Positions 1 through 6,030 of a stretch of DNA of 6,187 nt are shown piece after piece. How positions within the stretch are numbered: position 1 is the first letter of the stretch; every line of letters starts with the position of its first letter. The notes under the pieces were generated by a model. That model worked only from the letters and a program-made list of their open reading frames with translations, made no database searches and was not told the origin of the DNA. This stretch comes from Gemmatimonas phototrophica (GTDB lineage Bacteria > Gemmatimonadota > Gemmatimonadetes > Gemmatimonadales > Gemmatimonadaceae). The stretch covers positions 1 through 6,187 of the forward strand of contig CAMBRJ010000195.1 in the NCBI GenBank assembly GCA_945870175.1, given 5' to 3'. The position numbers were made by a program, and so were the translations under genes.

Positions 1-4
1 ATAT

Positions 5-80
5 TTTCCCACAGTTATCCACCAGCATTAGTTTACATAACATGTATTATGCGCATATTATCCGGTCGAACTTACCCACA
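5..80. other. DnaA-box-like cluster, possible edge of oriC
   Basis: This AT-rich stretch (50 of the first 80 bases are A or T) lies in an otherwise strongly GC-rich window. Compared with the consensus TTATCCACA, it holds TTTCCCACA at 5-13 (two mismatches), TTATCCACC at 15-23 (one mismatch) and TTACCCACA at 72-80 (one mismatch), all in the same orientation. The first two start 10 bp apart, about one helical turn, as in tandem DnaA boxes. Between them and the third lie a perfect 10-bp palindrome, TATGCGCATA (48-57), and an inverted repeat TACAT-3 nt-ATGTA (34-46). DnaA boxes beside AT-rich DNA are the hallmark of oriC, so this could be the right margin of an origin with dnaA or rpmH beyond position 1. 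It could also be a DnaA-regulated promoter. None of the boxes is a perfect match and the region is cut by the window edge. Confidence 0.45.
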
Positions 81-154
81 GAATGGTGCTATTCAGACGT
101 GTTCAAGACGCGTTACTGTCGCCTTGTCCAGCCGCACTCGATCCGAAGACAAAA

Positions 155-183
155 CGGCGGCCCGGAACATCTCCGGACCGCCG
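155..183 (-). terminator. Rho-independent terminator after the TPR gene
   Basis: Read on the minus strand, CGGCGGTCCGG (183-173) and CCGGGCCGCCG (165-155) form an 11-bp stem with one G-U pair around a 7-nt loop. TTTTGTCTT follows immediately (154-146). It begins about 50 bases after the TPR gene stop codon and is correctly oriented to end that transcript, closing the minus-strand gene run before the AT-rich left edge. Confidence 0.8.
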
Positions 184-232
184 CAGCACACCCTCTCCTA
201 AATCTTCACTGCGACGATTGATGCACGCCGTG

Positions 233-898
233 TCAGTCCTTGCCGGCTCCAGCCAATTCGCCGAGACGCACGTTGGCTTCCTGCGCCGACGGACTGTCCG
301 ACTTGGCCAGGTCTTCCCAGATCTTCCGCGCCTCCGCGTTCTTGCCGGCGGCCATCAGGCTGCGGGCCTCGGACGCTTTGTAGCTGTTCTTGTCGTTTTC
401 GAACTTTGCCGCCGCCGACGCTTTGCCGTAGTGCGTGGCCGCATCCGCCAGCTTGCCCTGCAGCTCGTATCCGACGGCGATCATCGATTCCATTGCCGCG
501 CTGAAATCCGCGCTGGCGCCGCCCATCGCCTTGTCGAGCGAGGCGACACCCTCGGCATACTTTTTCTGGTCGAAGAGCGCCTGGGCCAGCAACAACGCCG
601 CCTGCTGGCCGGATGCCGTGCCCGAGTAGCTCTTGGCCACCTTGTCGAGGGCCTTCGTGGCCTCGTCAAGGTTACCCTGTGCCAGCGGCGCCTGGGCGGC
701 GTACAGCGCGGTCGACGCCTTCGCGTTCTGGCCCGCCGAGTAGCTGCGGTAGCCGAAGATTGCCAAAGCGGCGACGGCAACGCCGCCAACCGCCATGCCG
801 ATCGGACGGCTGTTCGACTGGAACCAATCGCCGAGCTTCTCCATCGGATCGTCGGAGAGGCTCGTGGAGGACGACGCGGAACGGGACGACTGGGCCAT
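233..898 (-). CDS. Membrane-anchored TPR-like protein (YfgM/TPR_21-like)
   Basis: This is a 221-residue protein starting at MAQSSRS. A Ser-rich cytoplasmic N-terminus (1-18) leads to an amphipathic stretch with GDWFQSN, then a single hydrophobic Gly/Ala-rich transmembrane segment at about 33-49. The rest is Ala-rich and helical with TPR-like units, for example about 63-90 (YAAQAPLAQGNLDEATKALD), 97-124 and 174-201 (SLMAAGKNAEARKIWEDLA). One N-terminal anchor followed by degenerate TPRs resembles YfgM, an ancillary protein of the SecYEG translocon in E. coli. The family link is by architecture only, so a role at the translocon is inference. An in-frame ATG at 958 would add 20 residues, and one at 844 would begin at MEKLGDW. 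None has a clear Shine-Dalgarno, and 898 was chosen because the upstream extension looks unlike protein of this type. It is the last gene before the terminator at 155-183. The 154 bases between it and the tRNA show no convincing promoter. Confidence 0.7.
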   Translation of the reverse strand: MAQSSRSASSSTSLSDDPMEKLGDWFQSNSRPIGMAVGGVAVAALAIFGYRSYSAGQNAKASTALYAAQAPLAQGNLDEATKALDKVAKSYSGTASGQQAALLLAQALFDQKKYAEGVASLDKAMGGASADFSAAMESMIAVGYELQGKLADAATHYGKASAAAKFENDKNSYKASEARSLMAAGKNAEARKIWEDLAKSDSPSAQEANVRLGELAGAGKD

Positions 899-1052
899 GC
901 GGAAGACCAGCGATGAGGGGCAAAGTTGGGTGCGCCCATTCCCCGACCCCCCGTTCATGACGGCGGCGCGCGGAGCGGACGGAGATAGCCGATAAACATA
1001 CTGCCGAACGCCGCCGGAGTGTATGGGGGCGGTCGCATTGTCCTCGAAATGA

Positions 1053-1126
1053 TGTCCCCGGCAGGGATCGAACCTGCGGCCTGAAGTTTAGGAAACTTCC
1101 GCTCTATCCAACTGAGCTACGGGGAC
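1053..1126 (-). tRNA. tRNA-Arg (anticodon CCT)
   Basis: This 74-nt cloverleaf is on the minus strand. Its 7-bp acceptor stem pairs GTCCCCG with CGGGGAC, the D stem pairs GCTC with GAGC, and the D loop contains GG. The anticodon stem GAAGT/ACTTC encloses the loop TTCCTAA, so the anticodon is CCT, reading the Arg codon AGG. The T arm is GCAGG-TTCGATC-CCTGC. The discriminator is A73 and the 3' CCA is not encoded, so it must be added by CCA-adding enzyme. The gene sits alone between apt and the TPR gene, in the same direction as both. The 87 bases between apt and the tRNA (1127-1213) hold only a weak 6-bp hairpin without a T tract, and the 154 bases on its other side hold no recognisable gene. 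Confidence 0.97.
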
Positions 1127-1213
1127 GGGATTGCAGGCGATGTCTGCCAAACCGTCGATGCGAATCTCGCCGATTCGTGCGCTGCGCTCAAGGCTGCGCG
1201 AGCGTTCTCGTGC

Positions 1214-1744
1214 TCAGAACGTGACGACGGCATGGACGGCGCGATCCGGCAATCTGGTGCGCCCCTGCAGAAATCCAAGCTCGACGAGCACCGACACACC
1301 GACGACCGTGCCGCCGAGACGTTCGACCAGACGGCACGTCGCCGCCGCGGTTCCGCCGGTCGCTAGGACATCGTCGACCACGAGCACGCGGGCACCTGCC
1401 CCGACGGCATCCGTATGCATTTCGAGCACGTCACTCCGGTACTCCAGTTCGTACGACTCGCGCTCGGTGTGCCAGGGCAACTTCCCGGGCTTGCGCGCGG
1501 GCGCGAACGGAACCCCGAGTTGTAACGCCATCGGCATGCCGAACAGGAAGCCTCGACTCTCCACGCCAACCACGTGGGTGACGCCGAGGCGACGAGCCGG
1601 CACCAGCATCGCGGTGAGGGCTTCGCCCATGAGGACCGGATCGGCGAGTAGCGGCGTGATGTCCTTGAACACGATCCCGGGTGCGGGAAAGTCCGGGACG
1701 TCCCGAAGGATGGCCGACAGGCGGTCGCGGAGAGGGGCAGTCAT
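1214..1744 (-). CDS. apt: Adenine phosphoribosyltransferase
   Basis: Apt is a cytosolic purine-salvage enzyme that converts adenine and PRPP to AMP and pyrophosphate. The 176-residue protein matches the usual family length. Visible hallmarks are DFPAPGIVFKDITPLL near the N-terminus (18-33), VGVESRGFLFG (59-69), the adenine-type loop RKPGKLPW followed by YELEYRSDVLEMH (84-110), the PRPP-binding motif VLVVDDVLATGGTA (120-133) and ELGFLQGR (155-162). The ATG at 1744 was chosen because conserved sequence begins soon after it. A TTG three codons upstream (1753) is possible. A weak GGTAAG about 10 bases before the ATG may serve as ribosome binding site. The start lies 27 bases after the acylphosphatase stop on the same strand, so the two are probably co-transcribed. 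The tRNA-Arg gene follows downstream. Confidence 0.97.
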   Translation of the reverse strand: MTAPLRDRLSAILRDVPDFPAPGIVFKDITPLLADPVLMGEALTAMLVPARRLGVTHVVGVESRGFLFGMPMALQLGVPFAPARKPGKLPWHTERESYELEYRSDVLEMHTDAVGAGARVLVVDDVLATGGTAAATCRLVERLGGTVVGVSVLVELGFLQGRTRLPDRAVHAVVTF

Positions 1745-1771
1745 GCGTGCCAACTTACCGCAGTCGTTCGT

Positions 1772-2059
1772 TTATCGCTCGATCAGGAAAAGCGATGGCA
1801 AGCCCGCTGCGTCGAAGCTGGTGAGCTCGCGTCGAACCACGTCGGTGACCGTTGAGTGGAGCGGTCCGATTTTCAACCGACGCTCCAGCGCGTCCAACGC
1901 GGCCGCGTCGCCTGACGCGACGAGCACCACGGCTCCGTCGGGTTCATTGCGGACCCAACCAGCGAGCTCGAGTGAGCGCGCCTGCTCGCGCACGTACCAT
2001 CGAAAGCCAACGCCCTGCACTTCCCCTTCCACCCGATAGCGGCGAACCGCCAACGCCAT
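1772..2059 (-). CDS. acyP: Acylphosphatase
   Basis: This is a 95-residue small cytosolic enzyme that hydrolyses the carboxyl-phosphate bond of acyl phosphates. The signature VEGEVQGVGFRWYVREQA lies at 10-27, with the catalytic phosphate-binding Arg at R20. The second motif, GWVRNEPDGAVVLVASG (34-50), carries the catalytic Asn at N38. The length is typical of the family. Its ATG overlaps the TAA stop of the upstream gene (TAATG on the minus strand) and has no recognisable Shine-Dalgarno, so translation is probably coupled to the 354-residue protein before it. The physiological substrate of bacterial acylphosphatases is generally unclear. PlsY, encoded upstream in the same run, consumes acyl phosphates, but a functional link is speculation. 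Confidence 0.95.
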   Translation of the reverse strand: MALAVRRYRVEGEVQGVGFRWYVREQARSLELAGWVRNEPDGAVVLVASGDAAALDALERRLKIGPLHSTVTDVVRRELTSFDAAGLPSLFLIER

Positions 2060-3123
2060 TACCGACGGACGCCGAGCAGGGCGGCCAGCGCCGCGGCCAA
2101 TGCCGCGGCGTCACCAAGGCGGGGCTCGTAGCCTGTCAAGGAGATTTCACCATCGCGAACGCGCCGCGCGAGTACCTCGAGTGCTCGGGCCGCCGTCTCC
2201 GCGTTTTCATCCCCCGATCGACGTGCCCGATCGGCCCACGGTTCGATCGCGCTGATCGCCGCCGGCGTCGGCATCCGGTTGGGTGGGACGGAGCGCTCGT
2301 TCTGCATCGGCATAATGTCAATCATGTCGTCGTCACTCCACGCCGAGAGCAGATCCGGGGATGCCGGCTCGTCGAACAGGCGAGCGGCCTCACCCGCGTC
2401 ATGGGCGAGGCCTTGCGGCTCACGGAGTTCGTCGGCCAGCGCCCGCATCTGTTCGGCGGCGTCATCGAGCGCCCATGCGTCCGACGTCGTCGGGGCCTCT
2501 GGGGCGGCGGGCATCGGCCACAAGGCGGCAACCGCCTCTTCGACGATCGCCTCCGGCGAGGCCGGCGTGAACGAGGCCGTCGCCGGGACCATCGTCTCGT
2601 CGATCCGCTCGTCGATCGCGCGCATCGGCATCGCCGGCGTCGACGAGAGGAAGGCATCGATCCAGGGAAGCATCGGCGCCGCTGGCTCGAGCGATGCCGT
2701 CGGCGGTGCGGACGCCCCCTCCGCTCGGCCGACTGTTTCCTCGACAGTACCGGGCAGCTCGAAAGCCGACGCCACGACGTCGTCCTGCGCCTGTGATACC
2801 AGCGGGGTGAAGTACGCCGGTGTCGGGTACGACGGCGGCATCTCGGGCGCCGCCATGGCCTCCACAACGATCGGCGTCATCGGGCGTGGCGTCTCGAAGC
2901 GTGGCGTCTCGACGAGCGGCGCGACCGAATGGGGCGTCACCGCCCGTCCCGAATCCAACGCGGGCGTTCCTCGCCATGGCGCCGGCACATACGGACCGAC
3001 CTTGACGCGAGCGGAATCGAAAGCGCGGTCAGCCGGCGCATTCCCCGTGTGCGGGAACGCATACGGCGCGGCGGTCGAGCGCCGGTCAGCGCCGTTGGAC
3101 GGGATCGAGGTGGGTAAGGACAT
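2059..3123 (-). CDS. Hypothetical Pro/Ala-rich protein, mostly disordered
   Basis: I do not recognise this 354-residue protein. There is no signal peptide or transmembrane segment, so it is probably cytosolic. Residues 1-150 are low-complexity, rich in Pro, Thr, Ala and Ser, with repeated TP-containing stretches (VTPHS, VETPRFETPRPMTP, YPTPAYFTP). From about 150 to 275 short acidic, potentially helical islands alternate with Pro/Ala linkers: MLPWIDAFLSS (151-161), SPEAIVEEAVAALW (189-202), LDDAAEQMRALADELRE (219-235) and LLSAWSDDDMIDIMP (258-272). The C-terminus (about 305-354) is a compact, Ala-rich helical segment containing ALEVLARRVRDGEIS and LTGYEPRLGDAAAL. The frame is supported by GC-rich codon use like its neighbours and by the TAATG coupling to acyP. 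The ATG at 3123 lies 75 bases after pcm and has no visible Shine-Dalgarno, so a different start is possible. The layout suggests a scaffold or regulator made of short linear motifs plus a C-terminal domain, which is inference only. Confidence 0.75.
   Translation of the reverse strand: MSLPTSIPSNGADRRSTAAPYAFPHTGNAPADRAFDSARVKVGPYVPAPWRGTPALDSGRAVTPHSVAPLVETPRFETPRPMTPIVVEAMAAPEMPPSYPTPAYFTPLVSQAQDDVVASAFELPGTVEETVGRAEGASAPPTASLEPAAPMLPWIDAFLSSTPAMPMRAIDERIDETMVPATASFTPASPEAIVEEAVAALWPMPAAPEAPTTSDAWALDDAAEQMRALADELREPQGLAHDAGEAARLFDEPASPDLLSAWSDDDMIDIMPMQNERSVPPNRMPTPAAISAIEPWADRARRSGDENAETAARALEVLARRVRDGEISLTGYEPRLGDAAALAAALAALLGVRR
2884..2913 (-). repeat. 15-bp in-frame tandem duplication
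   Basis: Two adjacent copies of a 15-bp unit (plus strand GCGTGGCGTCTCGA plus one variable base, at 2884-2898 and 2899-2913) match at 14 of 15 positions. The unit is five codons long, so it duplicates ETPR plus one residue (residues 72-81 of the hypothetical protein) without shifting the frame. It looks like a recent slippage or duplication event within the disordered region. Confidence 0.8.
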
Positions 3124-3198
3124 AGCGTGGTCAGGCCGTGAGTGCCGAAGATGCGCGGCGAAGCGATCGCGCGCAAACGCACGCGACGGCCAGGTCCA

Positions 3199-3855
3199 TC
3201 AGGCCGGCCAACCACCGGCCCCAATTAAGGGGACGAAGCGGACCGGAACGATGTCACGACCTTCCAGCTGCCCGTTTCGTTTGACGAACAGCGTCAGGAT
3301 CTGTTCATCCCGGTCGCCGATGGGAATCAGCATACGTCCGCCCTCGGCCAGCTGCTCCTCCAGCGCTGGCGGGACGTGGGGCGCACCGGCGCTGACCACG
3401 ATCCCGTCATACGGACCATATTCGCGCCATCCGAGCGTACCATCACCGAGCAAGAGCGAAACGTTACGCACATTGGCCTGCTGTAGTAACGGACGCGCTT
3501 TGTCGAGCAGCGCCGGAAAGCGCTCAATCGAAAACACCTGTGCCGCCAACTCCGCCAGTAACGCCGTCTGATACGCGGAGCCGGTGCCGATCTCCAGCAC
3601 CTTTTCCTTGCCCGTCAGCAGCAGCTGCTCGAGTGCACGCGCATGCACGTACGGCTGCGAGATCGTCTGTCCGCTGCCGATCGGCAGGGCGGAATCCTCG
3701 TAGGCACGATGGCGCACCGTGGGCGGCACGAACAGATGCCGGGGCACCTGATCAATGGCCCGCAACACGGCGAGATCGCGGATACCCTTATCCTGGAGCG
3801 CTTCGACGAGACGTCGGCGCGCGCCACGGAACTCCGGCTCTACAGAGGACGCCAC
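3199..3855 (-). CDS. pcm: Protein-L-isoaspartate O-methyltransferase
   Basis: Pcm uses S-adenosylmethionine to methylate L-isoaspartyl residues in damaged proteins, starting their repair in the cytosol. The 218-residue protein has the family N-terminal segment VLRAIDQVPRHLFVPP (about 30-45), the conserved GSGQTISQPY (about 60-69), SAM motif I VLEIGTGSAYQTALLAEL (about 86-103), the acidic end of the second strand FSIER (108-112), LLGDGTLGW (about 135-143) and YDGIVVSAGAP (about 149-159). Motif I has Ala where GTGSGYQ is usual. A GTG at 3855 was chosen as start, and a TTG directly before it (3858) is the alternative. Either way the start lies inside the 3' end of surE, an overlap of 16 or 19 bases, which implies translational coupling. 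An inverted repeat (GGCCGG, 7-nt loop) sits at the end of the gene but lacks a T tract. Confidence 0.95.
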   Translation of the reverse strand: MASSVEPEFRGARRRLVEALQDKGIRDLAVLRAIDQVPRHLFVPPTVRHRAYEDSALPIGSGQTISQPYVHARALEQLLLTGKEKVLEIGTGSAYQTALLAELAAQVFSIERFPALLDKARPLLQQANVRNVSLLLGDGTLGWREYGPYDGIVVSAGAPHVPPALEEQLAEGGRMLIPIGDRDEQILTLFVKRNGQLEGRDIVPVRFVPLIGAGGWPA

Positions 3856-4598
3856 CAATCCGTCGCCGTATCGAGCACATCGCGGTGCGTGAGGTCGAGG
3901 TGCAACGGGGTCACCGAGATGTAGCCGTCGTGCACGGCGCGGAAGTCGGAGTCATCCGGGCCGCTCCACGTCACGCTACCGCCACCGATCCACAGAATCT
4001 CACGTCCCCAGGGGTCCTTCATCTTCGTGATCGAATCGCTGAAGACGCGGCGGCCGAGCCGGGTCAGGCGGACGCCCTTGATCTGATCGCCGGCCAGATT
4101 CGGCAGGTTCACGTTCAGCAGTGTTTCGCGTGGGAACGACGAGAGCGACATGAGGTGCGTCAGCAGGTCGCGAAGCACCTCGACCTGGGTCTCGAGCAGG
4201 GCATCGGCGCGCAGCACGCTGCCGGCGAACGACACCGCGATGGACGGAATGCCCAGGGCCAGCCCTTCCATCGCGGCCGCCACCGTGCCGCTGTACAGCA
4301 CGTCTTCGCCCATGTTCGGTCCGTGATTGATGCCGCTGATCACGTAATCCGGGCGCGCATCGAGCAGCGCCTCGCACGCCAGCATGACACAATCGGTGGG
4401 CGTGCCGTCCACTTGCCAACGGCGCTCACCGAGCTGCACGGGGCGCAACGGATGGTGTAGCGTGAGCGAATGGCTGGTTGCGCTCTGCTCACGATCGGGG
4501 GCCACGACGCTGAGCTCGCCAAGCGGCAGACAGGCCTGCTCAAGCACGCCTAATCCCTTGGCGAGAATGCCGTCGTCGTTACTGAGGAGAATGCGCAT
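3840..4598 (-). CDS. surE: 5'/3'-nucleotidase SurE
   Basis: SurE is a metal-dependent cytosolic phosphatase acting on nucleoside monophosphates and, in some species, on short polyphosphate. It is linked to stationary-phase survival. The 252-residue protein has the N-terminal metal site SNDDG with D8 and D9, S39 in VVAPDREQSATSHSLT (31-46), GTPTDCV (65-71), the metal ligand N91 in SGINHGPNMGEDVLYSGT (88-105), and AAAMEGLALGIPSIAVS (107-123). All expected catalytic and metal residues are present and the length is normal. The ATG at 4598 starts directly at the conserved MRILLSNDDG, leaving little doubt about the start, although no Shine-Dalgarno precedes it. The gene lies 45 bases after the MerR gene and overlaps pcm downstream. 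The surE-pcm pairing is common in bacteria and fits a damage-repair and survival module. Confidence 0.97.
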   Translation of the reverse strand: MRILLSNDDGILAKGLGVLEQACLPLGELSVVAPDREQSATSHSLTLHHPLRPVQLGERRWQVDGTPTDCVMLACEALLDARPDYVISGINHGPNMGEDVLYSGTVAAAMEGLALGIPSIAVSFAGSVLRADALLETQVEVLRDLLTHLMSLSSFPRETLLNVNLPNLAGDQIKGVRLTRLGRRVFSDSITKMKDPWGREILWIGGGSVTWSGPDDSDFRAVHDGYISVTPLHLDLTHRDVLDTATDWWRPL

Positions 4599-4606
4599 CG
4601 GATCGG

Positions 4607-4612
4607 GTTATA
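4607..4612 (-). promoter_or_regulatory. Possible -10 element just upstream of surE
   Basis: The minus strand has TATAAC ending 8 bases before the surE ATG, in the 45-base gap after merR. If it acts as a -10 box, transcription would begin at or next to the start codon and give a nearly leaderless surE mRNA, which would fit the missing Shine-Dalgarno. No -35 hexamer is seen at a normal spacing, so this is a weak suggestion. Confidence 0.2.
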
Positions 4613-4643
4613 GACGAAGAGCAAATGGTGCGCGGTTGGCGCC

Positions 4644-5021
4644 TTACCGGGAACGCGGTGCCGGACGGTCGTGGAGAATCGCTTGTAACTCCGCCAGATC
4701 GCGCTCGAGGCTCTCGAGCGCTTCCACTTCGAGCGCGGCACGGGACGCCGGTCGCAGCGAGCCGCCTTTGCGATGCTCATCCAGCTTTTGCCGTGCGCCG
4801 TCGATCGTGTACTTCTCCGTGTACAGCAGGTGCTTGACGAGGAGAATCAGCTCGACCTCGCGACGCGCGTAGACGCGGTTCCCGCTCCGATTCTTGGCGG
4901 GATTGAGCAGCTTGAATTGGCTCTCCCAATAGCGCAGGACGTGCGGCTTGAGATCGGTGAGTGCACAGACCTCGCCAATGGAGTAAAACTCCTGGATCGG
5001 CTCACCGCGCGGGGCTGCCAC
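4644..5021 (-). CDS. MerR-family transcriptional regulator, DNA-binding only
   Basis: This 125-residue protein is a winged-helix regulator of the MerR superfamily. The N-terminal helix-turn-helix is EFYSIGEVCALTDLKPHVLR (11-30) followed by YWESQFKLL (31-39). The wing contains NRSGNRVYARREVELI (44-59), then KHLLYTEKYTIDGARQKL (63-80). The C-terminal part is a short charged helix, about 95-116 (ALEVEALESLERDLAELQAIL), likely the dimerising coiled coil. There is no effector-binding domain and no metal-binding cysteine cluster, so it is probably not a metal sensor. The GTG start at 5021 lies one base after the gpsA stop and is preceded by GGAG at 5035-5032, about 10 bases away, inside gpsA. The placement indicates co-expression with plsY-gpsA. 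Its target genes cannot be read from the sequence. I see no obvious MerR-type 19-20-bp-spaced promoter in this window. Confidence 0.9.
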   Translation of the reverse strand: MAAPRGEPIQEFYSIGEVCALTDLKPHVLRYWESQFKLLNPAKNRSGNRVYARREVELILLVKHLLYTEKYTIDGARQKLDEHRKGGSLRPASRAALEVEALESLERDLAELQAILHDRPAPRSR

Positions 5022-5022
5022 C

Positions 5023-6030
5023 TCAGTCGCGCTCCGCGCGCAGTTCGCGCGCCATCAGGTCGGCAACGGCTTCACGCGGCGCCTGTCCTTCGAACAGAAT
5101 GCGATAGGTCGCGTCGATGATCGGCATTTCGACGCCGGCACGGTCGGCCAGTGCTTTCGCGCTCTGCGCGTTCAGCACCCCCTCCGCCACACTGTCTTTG
5201 CCGGCCAGCGCCTCATCAAGCGACTGCCCCTGCCCGATCGCCACGCCGAGGGCTCGGTTGCGTGATAGGGCACCGGTGCACGTCAGGACGAGATCGCCGA
5301 GGCCGGCCAGACCGGCAAACGTCTCAGCTCGCGCGCCCAGTGACACGCCAAGCCGCGTCATCTCCGCCAAGCCGCGCGTCATCAGCGCCGCTCGCGGATT
5401 GTAGCCGAGGCCGAGGCCGTCGAGAATGCCCGTGGCTACCGCCATCACGTTTTTAAGCGCACCACCGAGTTCCACACCCACGACGTCGTCGCTCGTGTAC
5501 ACGCGGAACGCAGCGGCACTCATCGCGCCCTGCACCAGCTTCGCGGCCTCATGCGAGGAACTCGCCGCCACGACGGCCGTGGGTTGTCCCTGCGCGACTT
5601 CCGCCGCGAAGCTTGGACCACTCACCGCCACCACCGCATGGCCGTGCGCTTCCTGCGCGACGACATCCGTCATCAGCGCCAAGGTCTCACGTTCGATCCC
5701 TTTGGTGGCCACCGACAGTACCGCGTCCGTCGCGATCGCGCCGGCGCACGACGCGACCACCGCACGCAATACATGCGAAGGCGCGGCGTACACCACTAAG
5801 CTGGCGCCGTGCAACGCACGCGCCATGTCGCTACTGGCCGCGAGACCCGGCGCCAGGGAAATGTTCGGCAGAAACCGAGAGTTCTCGTGCCGGGCGTTGA
5901 TCGCGTTGACCACGTCTTCCTCGCGGGCCCAGAGCGTAACGCCATGGCCGGTGCGCACAAGCCGATCGGCGATGGCTGTCCCCCAGGCCCCGCCCCCCAT
6001 CACAGCGCAAGCAAGCGGCCGGTCCGTCAC
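5023..6030 (-). CDS. gpsA: Glycerol-3-phosphate dehydrogenase [NAD(P)+]
   Basis: GpsA reduces dihydroxyacetone phosphate to sn-glycerol-3-phosphate, the backbone for phospholipid synthesis, in the cytosol. The 335-residue protein is of normal family length. It shows the nucleotide-binding VMGGGAWGTAIADRL (10-24), ENSRFLPNI (49-57), SVATKGIE (106-113) with a conserved Lys at 110, the signature SGPSFAAEVAQGQPT (137-151), ELGGALKNVMAVATGILDGL (187-206) with the catalytic Lys at 193, and GLGDLVLTCTGALSRNR (243-259) in the substrate-binding C-terminal domain. The GTG at 6030 was chosen because GGGAGG lies 6 bases upstream and conserved sequence begins nine codons later. The longer open frame reaching the window edge reads through the plsY end in another frame. 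The start overlaps the plsY stop by 4 bases (GTGA), and the MerR gene follows after one base. Confidence 0.97.
   Translation of the reverse strand: MTDRPLACAVMGGGAWGTAIADRLVRTGHGVTLWAREEDVVNAINARHENSRFLPNISLAPGLAASSDMARALHGASLVVYAAPSHVLRAVVASCAGAIATDAVLSVATKGIERETLALMTDVVAQEAHGHAVVAVSGPSFAAEVAQGQPTAVVAASSSHEAAKLVQGAMSAAAFRVYTSDDVVGVELGGALKNVMAVATGILDGLGLGYNPRAALMTRGLAEMTRLGVSLGARAETFAGLAGLGDLVLTCTGALSRNRALGVAIGQGQSLDEALAGKDSVAEGVLNAQSAKALADRAGVEMPIIDATYRILFEGQAPREAVADLMARELRAERD

Noticed and set aside
83..916. Plus-strand open frame of 277 codons opposite the TPR gene
   Set aside because: Arg/Leu-rich translation without recognisable domains. It reads through the terminator and the antisense of a convincing minus-strand gene, so it is a typical GC-rich shadow frame.
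961..1052. Possible promoter for the TPR gene (TATGTT-like hexamer on the minus strand)
   Set aside because: No -35 hexamer at a suitable distance. The match is no better than chance.
1053..1126. tRNA-Arg as an attachment site for an integrated element
   Set aside because: The tRNA is intact, with no integrase, no repeated 3' fragment and no composition change next to it in the window.
1160..1178. Hairpin CGAATC-5 nt-GATTCG between apt and the tRNA
   Set aside because: The stem is only 6 bp, with no T tract on either strand, so it is not supported as a terminator.
1131..2039. Plus-strand open frame of 302 codons opposite apt and acyP
   Set aside because: Ser/Arg/Thr-rich shadow. Both minus-strand genes have full catalytic motifs.
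3202..3220. Inverted repeat GGCCGG-7 nt-CCGGCC at the end of pcm
   Set aside because: Short, inside coding sequence and without a T tract. Such repeats are expected by chance in GC-rich DNA.
2279..3571. Plus-strand open frame of 430 codons, longer than the hypothetical gene it opposes
   Set aside because: It runs on into the antisense of pcm, is Ser/Ala/Gly low-complexity, and has no start context. The minus-strand frame is supported by the TAATG junction with acyP and by a coherent helical C-terminus.
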